Source of the DNA: an uncultured Roseateles sp.
GTDB taxonomy: Bacteria; Pseudomonadota; Gammaproteobacteria; Burkholderiales; Burkholderiaceae
Direction: 5' to 3'
Length of the DNA: 13,529 bases
Assembly: GCA_946886855.1 (NCBI GenBank)
Contig: CAMPJJ010000128.1
Location: forward strand, 1 to 13,529
In this document: piece after piece, positions 1 through 6,602 of the stretch
How the letters are laid out: each line of letters starts with the position of its first letter
Numbering within the stretch: the first letter of the stretch is position 1
The notes under the pieces: generated by a model
What the model was told of the DNA's origin: nothing
Seen by the model: only the letters and a program-made list of their open reading frames with translations
Database searches by the model: none
Position numbers and translations under genes: made by a program

Positions 1-51
1 GGGCGGGGCAGGGTGCTCATCCCCGTATGTCCGCTGGCAACCCGCGTTGGT

Positions 52-1554
52 TCAGGCGTCCCCCTTCCCATCGAGCGTCGACAAGAACCAGGTCAACGAG
101 GAACTCCGCTCGACCGCTTCGCGCAAGGCTTCCACCTCGTCCGCAGGTTGATCGAGCAGTTGCTCTCGGCTGGCCACGCAGGTCTTCGCCCAATCGCTCA
201 GTCGCTGGACCTGATCCGCGGAACGTTGCACCACCGCGCGGCTCGGCCAGCGCGCCAGCGCGGCCTCGGCCGCCGCCGGGCCGCTCAATCCCATGGCCTT
301 GCCGACCAGGTCGAGGTCCCGCGCCGTCGGACTGCAGCGGCTGGCGATGAGGTCGGCGGTCATGCTGCCGCTCAACAGCGAGACCGCGCGCTGGAGATCC
401 AGGCGCATCGGCATGCCTGGGTCCGCATCCGTGGATGCGGGGACGGACGCCTTCGTAAGCACATCCATGTGCCCACGGCGGTCCTCCGGCGGTTCGGCCA
501 GGTATCGCTCAGGCTGCAGGTCCCAGTGATGCCCTGCCTCATCCACGAGCACGCCCTGCCGCGATGCCCGCGTCTCACCGGCACACAGTGCCGCCAAGCT
601 CAGCGCTTCCATGGCCCGTGGCCCCGGCGGGCGGGTCAGCGCCGCCAGGAGCCGGTCCCGCCCAGCGCGCTCGGTGTCGTCGGGCGTCGACAGGCACAGA
701 TCGAAACCCTCTGGTGGGCGCATCAGCAGTCCCAGCGTGCCGCCGGCGTTGGACACCGCATGCCGCGGGTCGTCCGCCCGCATCCCGCTCCAGGATCCCG
801 GCATCTGCACGAGAAGTGCATGACGCTGTTTCGTTGCGGCAGCGATGCCAACCCCCTCAGCCAATGCCTCGATCAGCAGGTCATGGAGTCTGGACATGCT
901 CAGCGCCCGCGGCGCCATGTCGGTCATCGGCTTGAATGCGTAGGCCGGCCTGCCCTGCGCGTCGAGGATGAAGTCCAGTCCGAGTTCGTCGGCCGCGCCG
1001 AAGACGCCGAACGCGTCCTTCATGGCGATGGCACGAGCCAACGTGGTCTGGCCCAGCCCGGGCGACGACGGCTTGAAGGTCAGGCCGTTGAACGCCCTGT
1101 CGATGCGGACCTGATGCGTCTCGCGCGCACGTTGCCGGACCTCTCGAGCGAATTGCCACGCCAGCGAATCGGGCGTCGCGGACGTCTTCAGGAAGATGTC
1201 GGCGGCGTCGGCCGTGCGCTGCGCGGCGAGGGAAATCTGCCCGGTGTCGGCACCCAGGAGTTCGACCCCCAGCGCGCACAGGGTCCGGAACGCCACGTCT
1301 TCTGTCGACTCGTGCCATTCGACCAGCATCTGCGCATTGAAATGCGCTTCGAACGGCGTGTCCACCAGACCGCCCGTCCGCTTCGCCCGATCGGATCGCG
1401 CCATGAGCGCTGCGGTGAATCTGAGCTCCGCGGGGTTCAGGCGGAAAGGGCCCGTCTTCCCGATGGTGACTTCATAGCCGTCCAGCGCGATCGAGGTGTG
1501 GTCGTAGGCGGGACCTTGCGTGTCCGGCGTCGGGGACTTTCGAAAGAGCGGCAT
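52..1554 (-). CDS. Hypothetical protein, 500 aa, family not recognised
   Basis: I do not recognise this protein. It reads as a soluble protein: I see no signal peptide and no membrane segment. The N-terminal third is rich in charged residues and helix formers. Residues 164-171 (SPGLGQTT) resemble a P-loop but have Gln where the essential Lys should be, so I do not call a nucleotide site. Residues 190-215 contain a short strand-turn-strand-like patch (LDFILDAQGRPAYAF). The C-terminus (about 440-490) looks helical. I chose ATG 1554 because the peptide from there (MPLFRKSP) looks like a natural N-terminus. The upstream extension to a GTG at 1623 is Arg/Cys-rich and atypical. Neither start has a clear Shine-Dalgarno sequence. 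The gene lies 134 bases beyond the terminator of the stressosome operon, on the same strand, so it is probably a separate transcription unit. Confidence 0.78.
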   Translation of the reverse strand: MPLFRKSPTPDTQGPAYDHTSIALDGYEVTIGKTGPFRLNPAELRFTAALMARSDRAKRTGGLVDTPFEAHFNAQMLVEWHESTEDVAFRTLCALGVELLGADTGQISLAAQRTADAADIFLKTSATPDSLAWQFAREVRQRARETHQVRIDRAFNGLTFKPSSPGLGQTTLARAIAMKDAFGVFGAADELGLDFILDAQGRPAYAFKPMTDMAPRALSMSRLHDLLIEALAEGVGIAAATKQRHALLVQMPGSWSGMRADDPRHAVSNAGGTLGLLMRPPEGFDLCLSTPDDTERAGRDRLLAALTRPPGPRAMEALSLAALCAGETRASRQGVLVDEAGHHWDLQPERYLAEPPEDRRGHMDVLTKASVPASTDADPGMPMRLDLQRAVSLLSGSMTADLIASRCSPTARDLDLVGKAMGLSGPAAAEAALARWPSRAVVQRSADQVQRLSDWAKTCVASREQLLDQPADEVEALREAVERSSSLTWFLSTLDGKGDA

Positions 1555-1688
1555 GTCGGATTCGTTGCCGCGACGTGGTTGCGCCCGGCAACGCCAGGAA
1601 GTTGCACAGACGGGCTTTGTCACGCGACAGCCGACAGGAGTTTGCGGAGCGAATTGACATTCGTCATCCGCCGCGTCTGCCTGCAGGG

Positions 1689-1728
1689 AAAAACTGTCGA
1701 ACCGCCGGCCCGGTTCAAGGGCCGACGG
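1689..1728 (-). terminator. Probable intrinsic terminator of the rsb/kinase operon
   Basis: On the minus strand, just 6 bases after the stop codon of the hybrid kinase gene, CCGTCGGCCC pairs with GGGCCGGCGG across a 7-base loop. This gives a 10-bp stem with one G-U pair (plus-strand arms 1702-1711 and 1719-1728). A TTTTT run follows at 1693-1689. The run starts 8 bases after the stem rather than directly, so termination may be less efficient than at a textbook site. Its position right behind a six-gene operon supports the call. Confidence 0.6.
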
Positions 1729-1734
1729 CGACCT

Positions 1735-3753
1735 TCAGCGTGTGGCGAGCTGCTCCACCAGCCGCATCAGCAACTGCGGCTTGAGCGGCTTGGCCAGGTG
1801 CGCATCGAAGCCCGCCTGCAGCGCCTGCCGCCGGTCCAGGTCGCGCGAGAAGGCCGTCAGCGCGATCGCCGGCAGGCGTTCGCCGGGCGCCTCCATCGCG
1901 CGGAGCTCGCGGATCAGCTCGTAGCCGTCGCGACCCGCCATGCCGATGTCGCTGATCAGCAGATCGAAAGCATCGCCGCCGGGCGCCCGCCGCGCCTGCA
2001 GCGCCTGCAGCGCCTCTTCCGCGCGATGCACCAGGGTCACGCGCACCTCGCGTTCCTCGAGGATCAGCTTGAGCATCGCGCCCGCATCCACGTCGTCCTC
2101 CACGACCAGCACGTTCAGTCCGGTCAGCAGGACGGACGGCGCGTCGCCGACGCCGATGTCGCCCGGCGCGGCCAGCGCGCCGAACATGCTCAGAGCTCCG
2201 GATCCCGTGTCCAGCTCGGTCATCTCCGGCGCCGCCGCCTCGCCGGGCAGCCAGAAGCGGATCGCCGCGCCGTGACCGCGGCCCTCGCTGCGCACGTCGA
2301 CCCAGCCGCCGTGCGCCTCGATCAGGCTCTTGACGATCGCCAGGCCCAGCCCGAGCCCGCCGTGCTGGCGGCTGCTCGCGGCGTCGCTCTGCGTGAAGCG
2401 GTCGAAGACATGCGGCAGGAACTCCGGCGCGATGCCCTGGCCCTCGTCGCGGACCTCGACCAGCACGCCCGCGTCCTGCGCGCGCAGGGACAGCGTGATC
2501 GCGCTGCCGCGCGGCGAGAACTTGGCCGCGTTGCCCATCAGGTTCCAGATCACCTGCTGCAGCCGGCCGCTGTCGGCCAGCAGCACCGTCGACTCGTCGT
2601 GCAGGTCGAGCGCCACCCGGTGCCCGCTGGCATCGAGGTTGTGCTGGATCACCGCCACCGCCGCGCGCAGCACCTCCCCGGCCTCGACGCGCTCGCGCGT
2701 CAGCGGCAGCTTGCCGATGTTCAGGCGCGACATGTCGAGGATGTCCGTGATCATCCGCGCCTGGATCGACACGTTGCGGTCGATCGCCGCGAGACCCTTC
2801 ACCAGCAGCTCCGGCGGACTGTGCCGCTGCAGCACGTGCGTCCAGCCCATGATCGCGTTCAGCGGGGTGCGCAGCTCGTGCGACAGCACCGCGATCAGGT
2901 CGTCCTTCATCCGCGACAGCGCCTCGGCCTCGCCGCGCGCCGTGCGTTCGCGATCGAGCAGCTCCTGGCGCTGACGGGCCAGCACCTGCTGCTGCGAGAT
3001 GTCCGCCGCCATCGCCATGCACACGCCCGGTTCGATCGGCGGCGACGCGGTCCATTCGACCGGCACCTGCGCGCCGTCGTTCGATCGCAGCGGGAATTCG
3101 GCTTGCAGACCGTCGCTGCCCAGCGCCGTCACGAAGGCCCGCGCGGCGGCCTGGTCCTCGTCGCCGACGAAGTCGGTCAGCGGCCGGCCGATGACGGCAT
3201 CGCCCTCGTCGGGTTGCAGGCCGAGCAGCGCGAGCATCGCCGGATTGGCGTCCAGCACCGTGCCGTCGCCGGCCTTGAGCAGGCAGATGCCCCCGGGCGC
3301 CTGCGCGTACACGGCGCGGAACTTGGCCTCGCTGCGCCGCATCGCGTCTTCGGCGGTGCGGGTGCGCACCAGCGCCTGGATCGTCGACACCAGCACCGCC
3401 GGCTCCACCGGGTGCGTGAGGTAGGCGTCGGCGCCGGCATCCAGCCCGCGCACCTTGTCCTCGTCGGTCAGGTAGGCGGCGGTCAGGTGGATCACCGGCA
3501 ACCGGAAGGTGCTGACCTGCGCGCGCAGACGCTGGCAGAGTTCGAAGCCGTCGATGTCGGGCAGGTGGATGTCGAGCACGACCGCCGACAGGCCCTGGTC
3601 CGCGATCCGGAGCGCCTCCGCGCCGGTGGCCGCCTCCACCGTGGGGAAACCGGCCGCGTGGAGCTGGCGCACCGTCGTGTAACGGCCGATCGGGTCGTCG
3701 TTGACGACCAGCACGCAGTGCTGCGAACGATCGATGAAGCGCGCCTCGCTCAT
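1735..3753 (-). CDS. Hybrid histidine kinase REC-PAS-HisKA-HATPase-REC
   Basis: This 672-aa cytoplasmic hybrid kinase has no membrane segment. Domains in order: receiver 1 (about 12-130; acidic D19/D20, phospho-acceptor D61, T91); PAS (about 138-255); coiled linker; HisKA with SHELRTP (H292); HATPase_c with N box (N404, N408), G1 D436-x-G-x-G and G2 GGLGLGL (465-471); receiver 2 (about 546-668; D552/D553, D602, T633, K655). Receiver 1 has His114 where most receivers have the conserved Lys before Pro. It is the last gene of the stressosome operon. Its ATG overlaps the stop of the upstream kinase as ATGA (3750-3753), so the two proteins are probably made in a coupled way. The upstream soluble kinase has no receiver of its own, so receiver 1 or 2 here is a natural phosphate acceptor (inference). 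No output domain is present, so its phosphoryl group must go on to another protein. Confidence 0.95.
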   Translation of the reverse strand: MSEARFIDRSQHCVLVVNDDPIGRYTTVRQLHAAGFPTVEAATGAEALRIADQGLSAVVLDIHLPDIDGFELCQRLRAQVSTFRLPVIHLTAAYLTDEDKVRGLDAGADAYLTHPVEPAVLVSTIQALVRTRTAEDAMRRSEAKFRAVYAQAPGGICLLKAGDGTVLDANPAMLALLGLQPDEGDAVIGRPLTDFVGDEDQAAARAFVTALGSDGLQAEFPLRSNDGAQVPVEWTASPPIEPGVCMAMAADISQQQVLARQRQELLDRERTARGEAEALSRMKDDLIAVLSHELRTPLNAIMGWTHVLQRHSPPELLVKGLAAIDRNVSIQARMITDILDMSRLNIGKLPLTRERVEAGEVLRAAVAVIQHNLDASGHRVALDLHDESTVLLADSGRLQQVIWNLMGNAAKFSPRGSAITLSLRAQDAGVLVEVRDEGQGIAPEFLPHVFDRFTQSDAASSRQHGGLGLGLAIVKSLIEAHGGWVDVRSEGRGHGAAIRFWLPGEAAAPEMTELDTGSGALSMFGALAAPGDIGVGDAPSVLLTGLNVLVVEDDVDAGAMLKLILEEREVRVTLVHRAEEALQALQARRAPGGDAFDLLISDIGMAGRDGYELIRELRAMEAPGERLPAIALTAFSRDLDRRQALQAGFDAHLAKPLKPQLLMRLVEQLATR

Positions 3754-4664
3754 GCGTCGGGCACCTCCGCGACGGCGCCCGGCAGTCGCAGCGGCAGCGT
3801 CACCGAGAACACCGAGCCGACGCCCGGCTCGCTGCGCAGGCCGACGCGGCCGCCCAGCAGCTCCGCCAGCCGCTTGCTCAACGACAGGCCCAGGCCCGTG
3901 CCGCGCAGCCGCTTCTGGATCGGCGAGCCGATCTGGGTGAAGTCCTGGAAGATCGCGTCGTGGAACTCCGGCGCGATGCCGATGCCGGTGTCGGTCACGG
4001 AGAAGGTGATCTCCTCCTCGCCTGGAACGCCTGAATCGCAGGGTGCGGTCACGGCGCTGACGCGCACCTCGCCCTGCGCGGTGAACTTCAGCGCGTTGGA
4101 GATGTAGTTGCGCAGGATCTGCGACAGCTTGGCGTCGTCGGTGAAGAGCTGGGCGATGCCCTGCGGCTCCTCGAAGATCAGCTGCACCTCCGGATTGACC
4201 AGCACCGGCTTGAACATGCCGCGCAGCGCGGCGAAGAGGTCGACCAGCTCGAACCAGCCCGGCGACACGTCGATGCGGCCCGCCTCGACCTTGGCCAGGT
4301 CGAGCAGGTCGTTGACCATGTCGGCAAATTCTTCCGACGTGGTGCGGATGAAATTGATCTGCTTTTCCTGTTCGTCGGTCAGCGGTCCGTCGACACGGTC
4401 CAGCAGCAGCCGCGTCAGGCTGCGGATGGACGAGATCGGCGTGCGGAACTCGTGGCTCATGTAGGCCAGGAAGCGGCTCTTGAGCTCGGTCGCCTGGCGC
4501 AGCTGCTGCGCCTGCGTGTCGAGCTCGGCGTACAGCGCGAGGACGCCGCGGTTGGTCTCGTCGAGCTCCGCCTGCAGCGCCTCGAGTTGCGCCTGCGAGC
4601 TGTTCAGCGCGTCGCGCAGGGCGACGGGGTCGTCGATGGGCATCGTGTCCTTCATGAGCGTCAT
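3750..4664 (-). CDS. Soluble sensor histidine kinase, stressosome-linked
   Basis: This is a 304-aa histidine kinase without membrane segments. Residues about 12-65 are a predicted coiled coil in place of a classical sensor domain. HisKA follows with YMSHEFRTP (H71). HATPase_c has N box N186/N190 (RNYISNALKFT), G1 D225-T-G-I-G and G2 RGTGLGLS (254-261), all intact, so it should be active. ATG 4664 overlaps the stop of the phosphatase gene as ATGA (4661-4664). ATG 4643 (MPIDDP) is a real alternative because AAGGA lies 4 bases before it on the minus strand; it would give 297 aa. Lacking its own sensor, it probably receives its signal from a partner protein. Its place directly after rsbR-rsbS-rsbT-phosphatase makes the released RsbT or the phosphatase the best candidate (inference). 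Its likely phospho-acceptor is the hybrid kinase encoded next. Confidence 0.95.
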   Translation of the reverse strand: MTLMKDTMPIDDPVALRDALNSSQAQLEALQAELDETNRGVLALYAELDTQAQQLRQATELKSRFLAYMSHEFRTPISSIRSLTRLLLDRVDGPLTDEQEKQINFIRTTSEEFADMVNDLLDLAKVEAGRIDVSPGWFELVDLFAALRGMFKPVLVNPEVQLIFEEPQGIAQLFTDDAKLSQILRNYISNALKFTAQGEVRVSAVTAPCDSGVPGEEEITFSVTDTGIGIAPEFHDAIFQDFTQIGSPIQKRLRGTGLGLSLSKRLAELLGGRVGLRSEPGVGSVFSVTLPLRLPGAVAEVPDA

Positions 4665-5746
4665 GCGCGATCCCGGCGGCGGACCACCACCACGGTCGCA
4701 TCGTCCCTGCCGCGCAGGTGATCCCGGAGGATCCAGCCCGCGATCACCGCCGGATCGGCCTGCAGCAGGCCCGGCGTTTCCTCCAGCGTCCAGCGGGACA
4801 CGATACCGTCGGAGAACAGCACCAGCACCGCGTACGGCGGCCAATCGTAGACGACATCCTGCAGCCGGCGGATCTGGACGCCCAAGGTGCCGTGCTGGGA
4901 CAGCAGCGTGCGGTCGGACACGCCCGAGATCAGGCGCCCCGAGATGTTGCCGGCGCCGGCGAACAGCAGCGGACCGTCCGGCGCCAGCGACAGCGCCGCC
5001 GAAGCCGCGCCGCGCGTGCTGCGCAGCGCATCGTGGGAGCGTTCCAGGAAGGCCGCGGGCGAAGCGAGGTGGCCGGACTCGGCGCGCGCGAGCAGCGTCA
5101 TGAGCTTGTCCGCCGCCTCGGCCGCGTCGACGCCGTGGCCCAGACCGTCGGCCACGGCGAGCGTCCAGCGCTCGCCACCTTGACCCGCGTCGCACCTCAG
5201 CGCCCAGGCGTCGCCGCTGACCGTCTCGCCCGGCGCGGCCAGCGACAGGCCGGCGACGTCGAAGGCGGTGTCCGCGGCGACGTTGATCGGGGGCGCGGTG
5301 CCCGTCGACAAGGCGGCGGGGGAGGAAGCCCGGCTCCGGTCGGCGCGCGGTCCGAAGCGGGCGGCCAGGACGGTCCCCCGCTGCGGCGCGGAGAAACCGC
5401 CGAAGCGGTCGGCCATCCGGCGGATCGCGCCGAGTCCGGTCCCGGCCGTGCCGCCGGTGCTGTAGCCGTCCTGCAGGCAGCGCGGCAGGTCCATGCCGTC
5501 GCCTTGATCGAGCGACAGCACCTGCACGCCGAGGCCGTCCGTCTCGTCCACGCCGATGAGCAGCGCGGCGTGCCGGCCGGGGCCGACATGGCGGAACAGG
5601 TTGGTGCCGAGTTCGGTCACCGCCAGCGCGAGCCGGCCGGCGGATTCCTCGTCGAAGGCGAGTTCGGTCGCGAGCGCCTGGGCGGCACGCCGGGCTTCCC
5701 CCACCTGACTCGCGTCGTCGATGGGGAAGCGTCGATGCGCGCGCAC
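4661..5746 (-). CDS. RsbX-like SpoIIE/PP2C phosphatase fused to an N-terminal RsbT/RsbW-type ATPase domain
   Basis: The 361-aa protein has two domains. Residues about 1-132 are a GHKL ATPase of the anti-sigma/serine-kinase type: N box TELGTN (E45, N49), G1 D80-Q-G-D-G and GTGLGA (102-107). Residues about 160-358 are a SpoIIE/PP2C phosphatase with metal-site motifs SGDAW (177-181), VADGLGHG (198-205, D200), SDG (D313) and GRDDAT (346-351). By family knowledge the phosphatase part would reset a stressosome by dephosphorylating RsbS and RsbR. The start is GTG 5746. A good GGAAG Shine-Dalgarno lies 6 bases upstream, within the last codons of rsbT, and only 2 bases separate the rsbT stop from it. 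Extending upstream to an ATG would overlap all of rsbT, so I reject that. Classical RsbX lacks the ATPase half, so the fused domain may bind a STAS partner or act as a second serine kinase (inference). Confidence 0.93.
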   Translation of the reverse strand: MRAHRRFPIDDASQVGEARRAAQALATELAFDEESAGRLALAVTELGTNLFRHVGPGRHAALLIGVDETDGLGVQVLSLDQGDGMDLPRCLQDGYSTGGTAGTGLGAIRRMADRFGGFSAPQRGTVLAARFGPRADRSRASSPAALSTGTAPPINVAADTAFDVAGLSLAAPGETVSGDAWALRCDAGQGGERWTLAVADGLGHGVDAAEAADKLMTLLARAESGHLASPAAFLERSHDALRSTRGAASAALSLAPDGPLLFAGAGNISGRLISGVSDRTLLSQHGTLGVQIRRLQDVVYDWPPYAVLVLFSDGIVSRWTLEETPGLLQADPAVIAGWILRDHLRGRDDATVVVVRRRDRA

Positions 5747-5748
5747 GG

Positions 5749-6159
5749 CTACTTCCAGCGCGTGATGGTCACGCGCGTCCCGCGTCCGGGCGCGGAATCG
5801 AGTTCGAAATCGTTCACCAGCCGCTTGCTGCCCGACAGGCCCATGCCCATGCCGCCGCCCGAGGTCCATCCATCCTTCATCGCCAGCTCCAGATCCGGAA
5901 TGCCGGGTCCCTGGTCGACGAAGGCAAGCCGCAATCCCGTGCGCACGCCCGACTGGACGATGGCCCATTCCATCGCGCCGCCGCCGCCGTAGACCAGCGT
6001 GTTGCGCGACAGCTCGCTGGCCGCGGTGATCATCTTGGTCTGGTCCACCAGGGAGAACTTCAGCTCCTGGGTGAGCTTGCGCACCAGCTGGCGCGACAGG
6101 ACGATGTCGGGCTCGCTGCCGATGGGCAGCGAGCCCGACGTGGCGGCGGAGGCCGTCAC
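5749..6159 (-). CDS. rsbT: RsbT-type serine/threonine kinase (stressosome switch kinase)
   Basis: This 136-aa single-domain GHKL kinase is about the usual size of RsbT. Family features are clear: SRQLVRKL near 22-29, the FSLVDQTKMITAASEL stretch (35-50), N box with E49 and N53, G1 D82-Q-G-P-G, and G2 GGGMGMGL (101-108). RsbT is held by the RsbR/RsbS complex. On stress it phosphorylates the STAS proteins and is released to act on a partner, RsbU in Bacillus. No rsbU is present here, and two histidine kinases follow the phosphatase instead. The start is GTG 6159, overlapping the rsbS stop as GTGA (6156-6159), so translation is probably coupled. Codons 7-18 contain a perfect 15-bp inverted repeat (listed separately) in the variable N-terminal stretch before the conserved fold. 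The weak GTG start and this hairpin may keep RsbT below RsbS in amount. Confidence 0.96.
   Translation of the reverse strand: MTASAATSGSLPIGSEPDIVLSRQLVRKLTQELKFSLVDQTKMITAASELSRNTLVYGGGGAMEWAIVQSGVRTGLRLAFVDQGPGIPDLELAMKDGWTSGGGMGMGLSGSKRLVNDFELDSAPGRGTRVTITRWK
6106..6139 (-). promoter_or_regulatory. Strong RNA hairpin in the 5' coding part of rsbT
   Basis: On the plus strand the arm GTCGGGCTCGCTGCC (6106-6120) and the arm GGCAGCGAGCCCGAC (6125-6139) are perfect reverse complements around a 4-base loop, GATG. In the rsbT mRNA this is a 15-bp, very GC-rich stem with loop CATC. It starts 20 bases after the GTG start. A further G-T juxtaposition and an A-T pair could lengthen it. The pairing is seen directly; a role in initiation, pausing or attenuation is inference. 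Confidence 0.6.
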
Positions 6160-6602
6160 CGTCCCAGCCCCTGGCCGAAGGCGTCGTCGCCGTCGCTGTC
6201 GCCGTGGGCATCGGACGCCAGCTCGGAGGCCGACGCCTCGTCGATCTCGTCGGCCTGACGCAGCAGCGCCATGCCGCGCTCCACATTGAGCGCGGTGCGC
6301 ACGCCGTGCAGCGTCAGCCCCAGTTCCACCAGCGTGATCGCGACCGCCGGCTGCATGCCCACGACCACCGAATGCGCGCCCAGCACCTTGGCGATGCTGG
6401 AGATGCCCGCCAGCATCCGGCCGATGAAGGAGTCGACGATCTCCAGCGCGGAGATGTCGATGAGCACGCCGGTCGCGCCGGTGTCCTGGATCCTGTTGGC
6501 GAGGTCGTCCTGCAGCGCCAGCGCCGTCTGGTCCTGCAGGTCGACCTGGATGGTCACCAGCAGCGTCCTGCCCATGCGCAGGATCGGGATGCGCGTCGTC
6601 AT
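6156..6602 (-). CDS. rsbS: RsbS-type STAS scaffold protein
   Basis: This 148-aa STAS-domain protein starts MTTRIPILRMGRTLL, as RsbS proteins do. The core is residues about 5-115. GVLIDISALEIVDSFI (45-60) contains Ser58, which matches the RsbS serine phosphorylated by RsbT (Ser59 in Bacillus subtilis, from memory). RsbS co-assembles with RsbR into the stressosome core and holds RsbT until phosphorylated. Residues about 117-148 form an extra tail rich in Asp, Glu, Ser and Gly; RsbS is normally about 120 aa, so this tail is unusual. The ATG at 6602 overlaps the rsbR stop as ATGA (6599-6602). There is no good Shine-Dalgarno before it, so translation probably depends on ribosomes finishing rsbR. 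The stop overlaps the rsbT GTG. The gene order R-S-T matches the classical module. Confidence 0.94.
   Translation of the reverse strand: MTTRIPILRMGRTLLVTIQVDLQDQTALALQDDLANRIQDTGATGVLIDISALEIVDSFIGRMLAGISSIAKVLGAHSVVVGMQPAVAITLVELGLTLHGVRTALNVERGMALLRQADEIDEASASELASDAHGDSDGDDAFGQGLGR

Noticed and set aside
1..20. Possible start of another minus-strand gene (ATG at 20, MSTLPRP)
   Set aside because: Only 20 bases are visible, with a GGAC about 8 bases upstream. This is too little to support a feature, though the 31-base gap after the 500-aa gene would suit an operon.
1041..1073. P-loop-like SPGLGQTT in the unknown 500-aa protein
   Set aside because: The essential Lys of Walker A is Gln and no Walker B is evident, so nucleotide binding is not supported.
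1654..1659. TTGACA on the plus strand, resembling a -35 box
   Set aside because: No matching -10 element follows, and there is no plus-strand gene downstream.
13..4107. 1364-codon open frame on the plus strand
   Set aside because: It runs opposite to the unknown gene and both kinase genes, crosses a terminator, and translates to Arg/His/Gln-rich low-information sequence with no domain. It is a GC-driven shadow.
5131..5159. 10-bp inverted repeat (CGCCGTGGCC / GGCCACGGCG) in the phosphatase gene
   Set aside because: It falls on the conserved metal-site sequence VADGLGHGVD, whose codons in a GC-rich genome give this palindrome. Coding constraint is enough to explain it.
4718..5992. 424-codon plus-strand open frame over the phosphatase and rsbT
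   Set aside because: Antisense shadow of two well-supported genes; the translation shows no motif.
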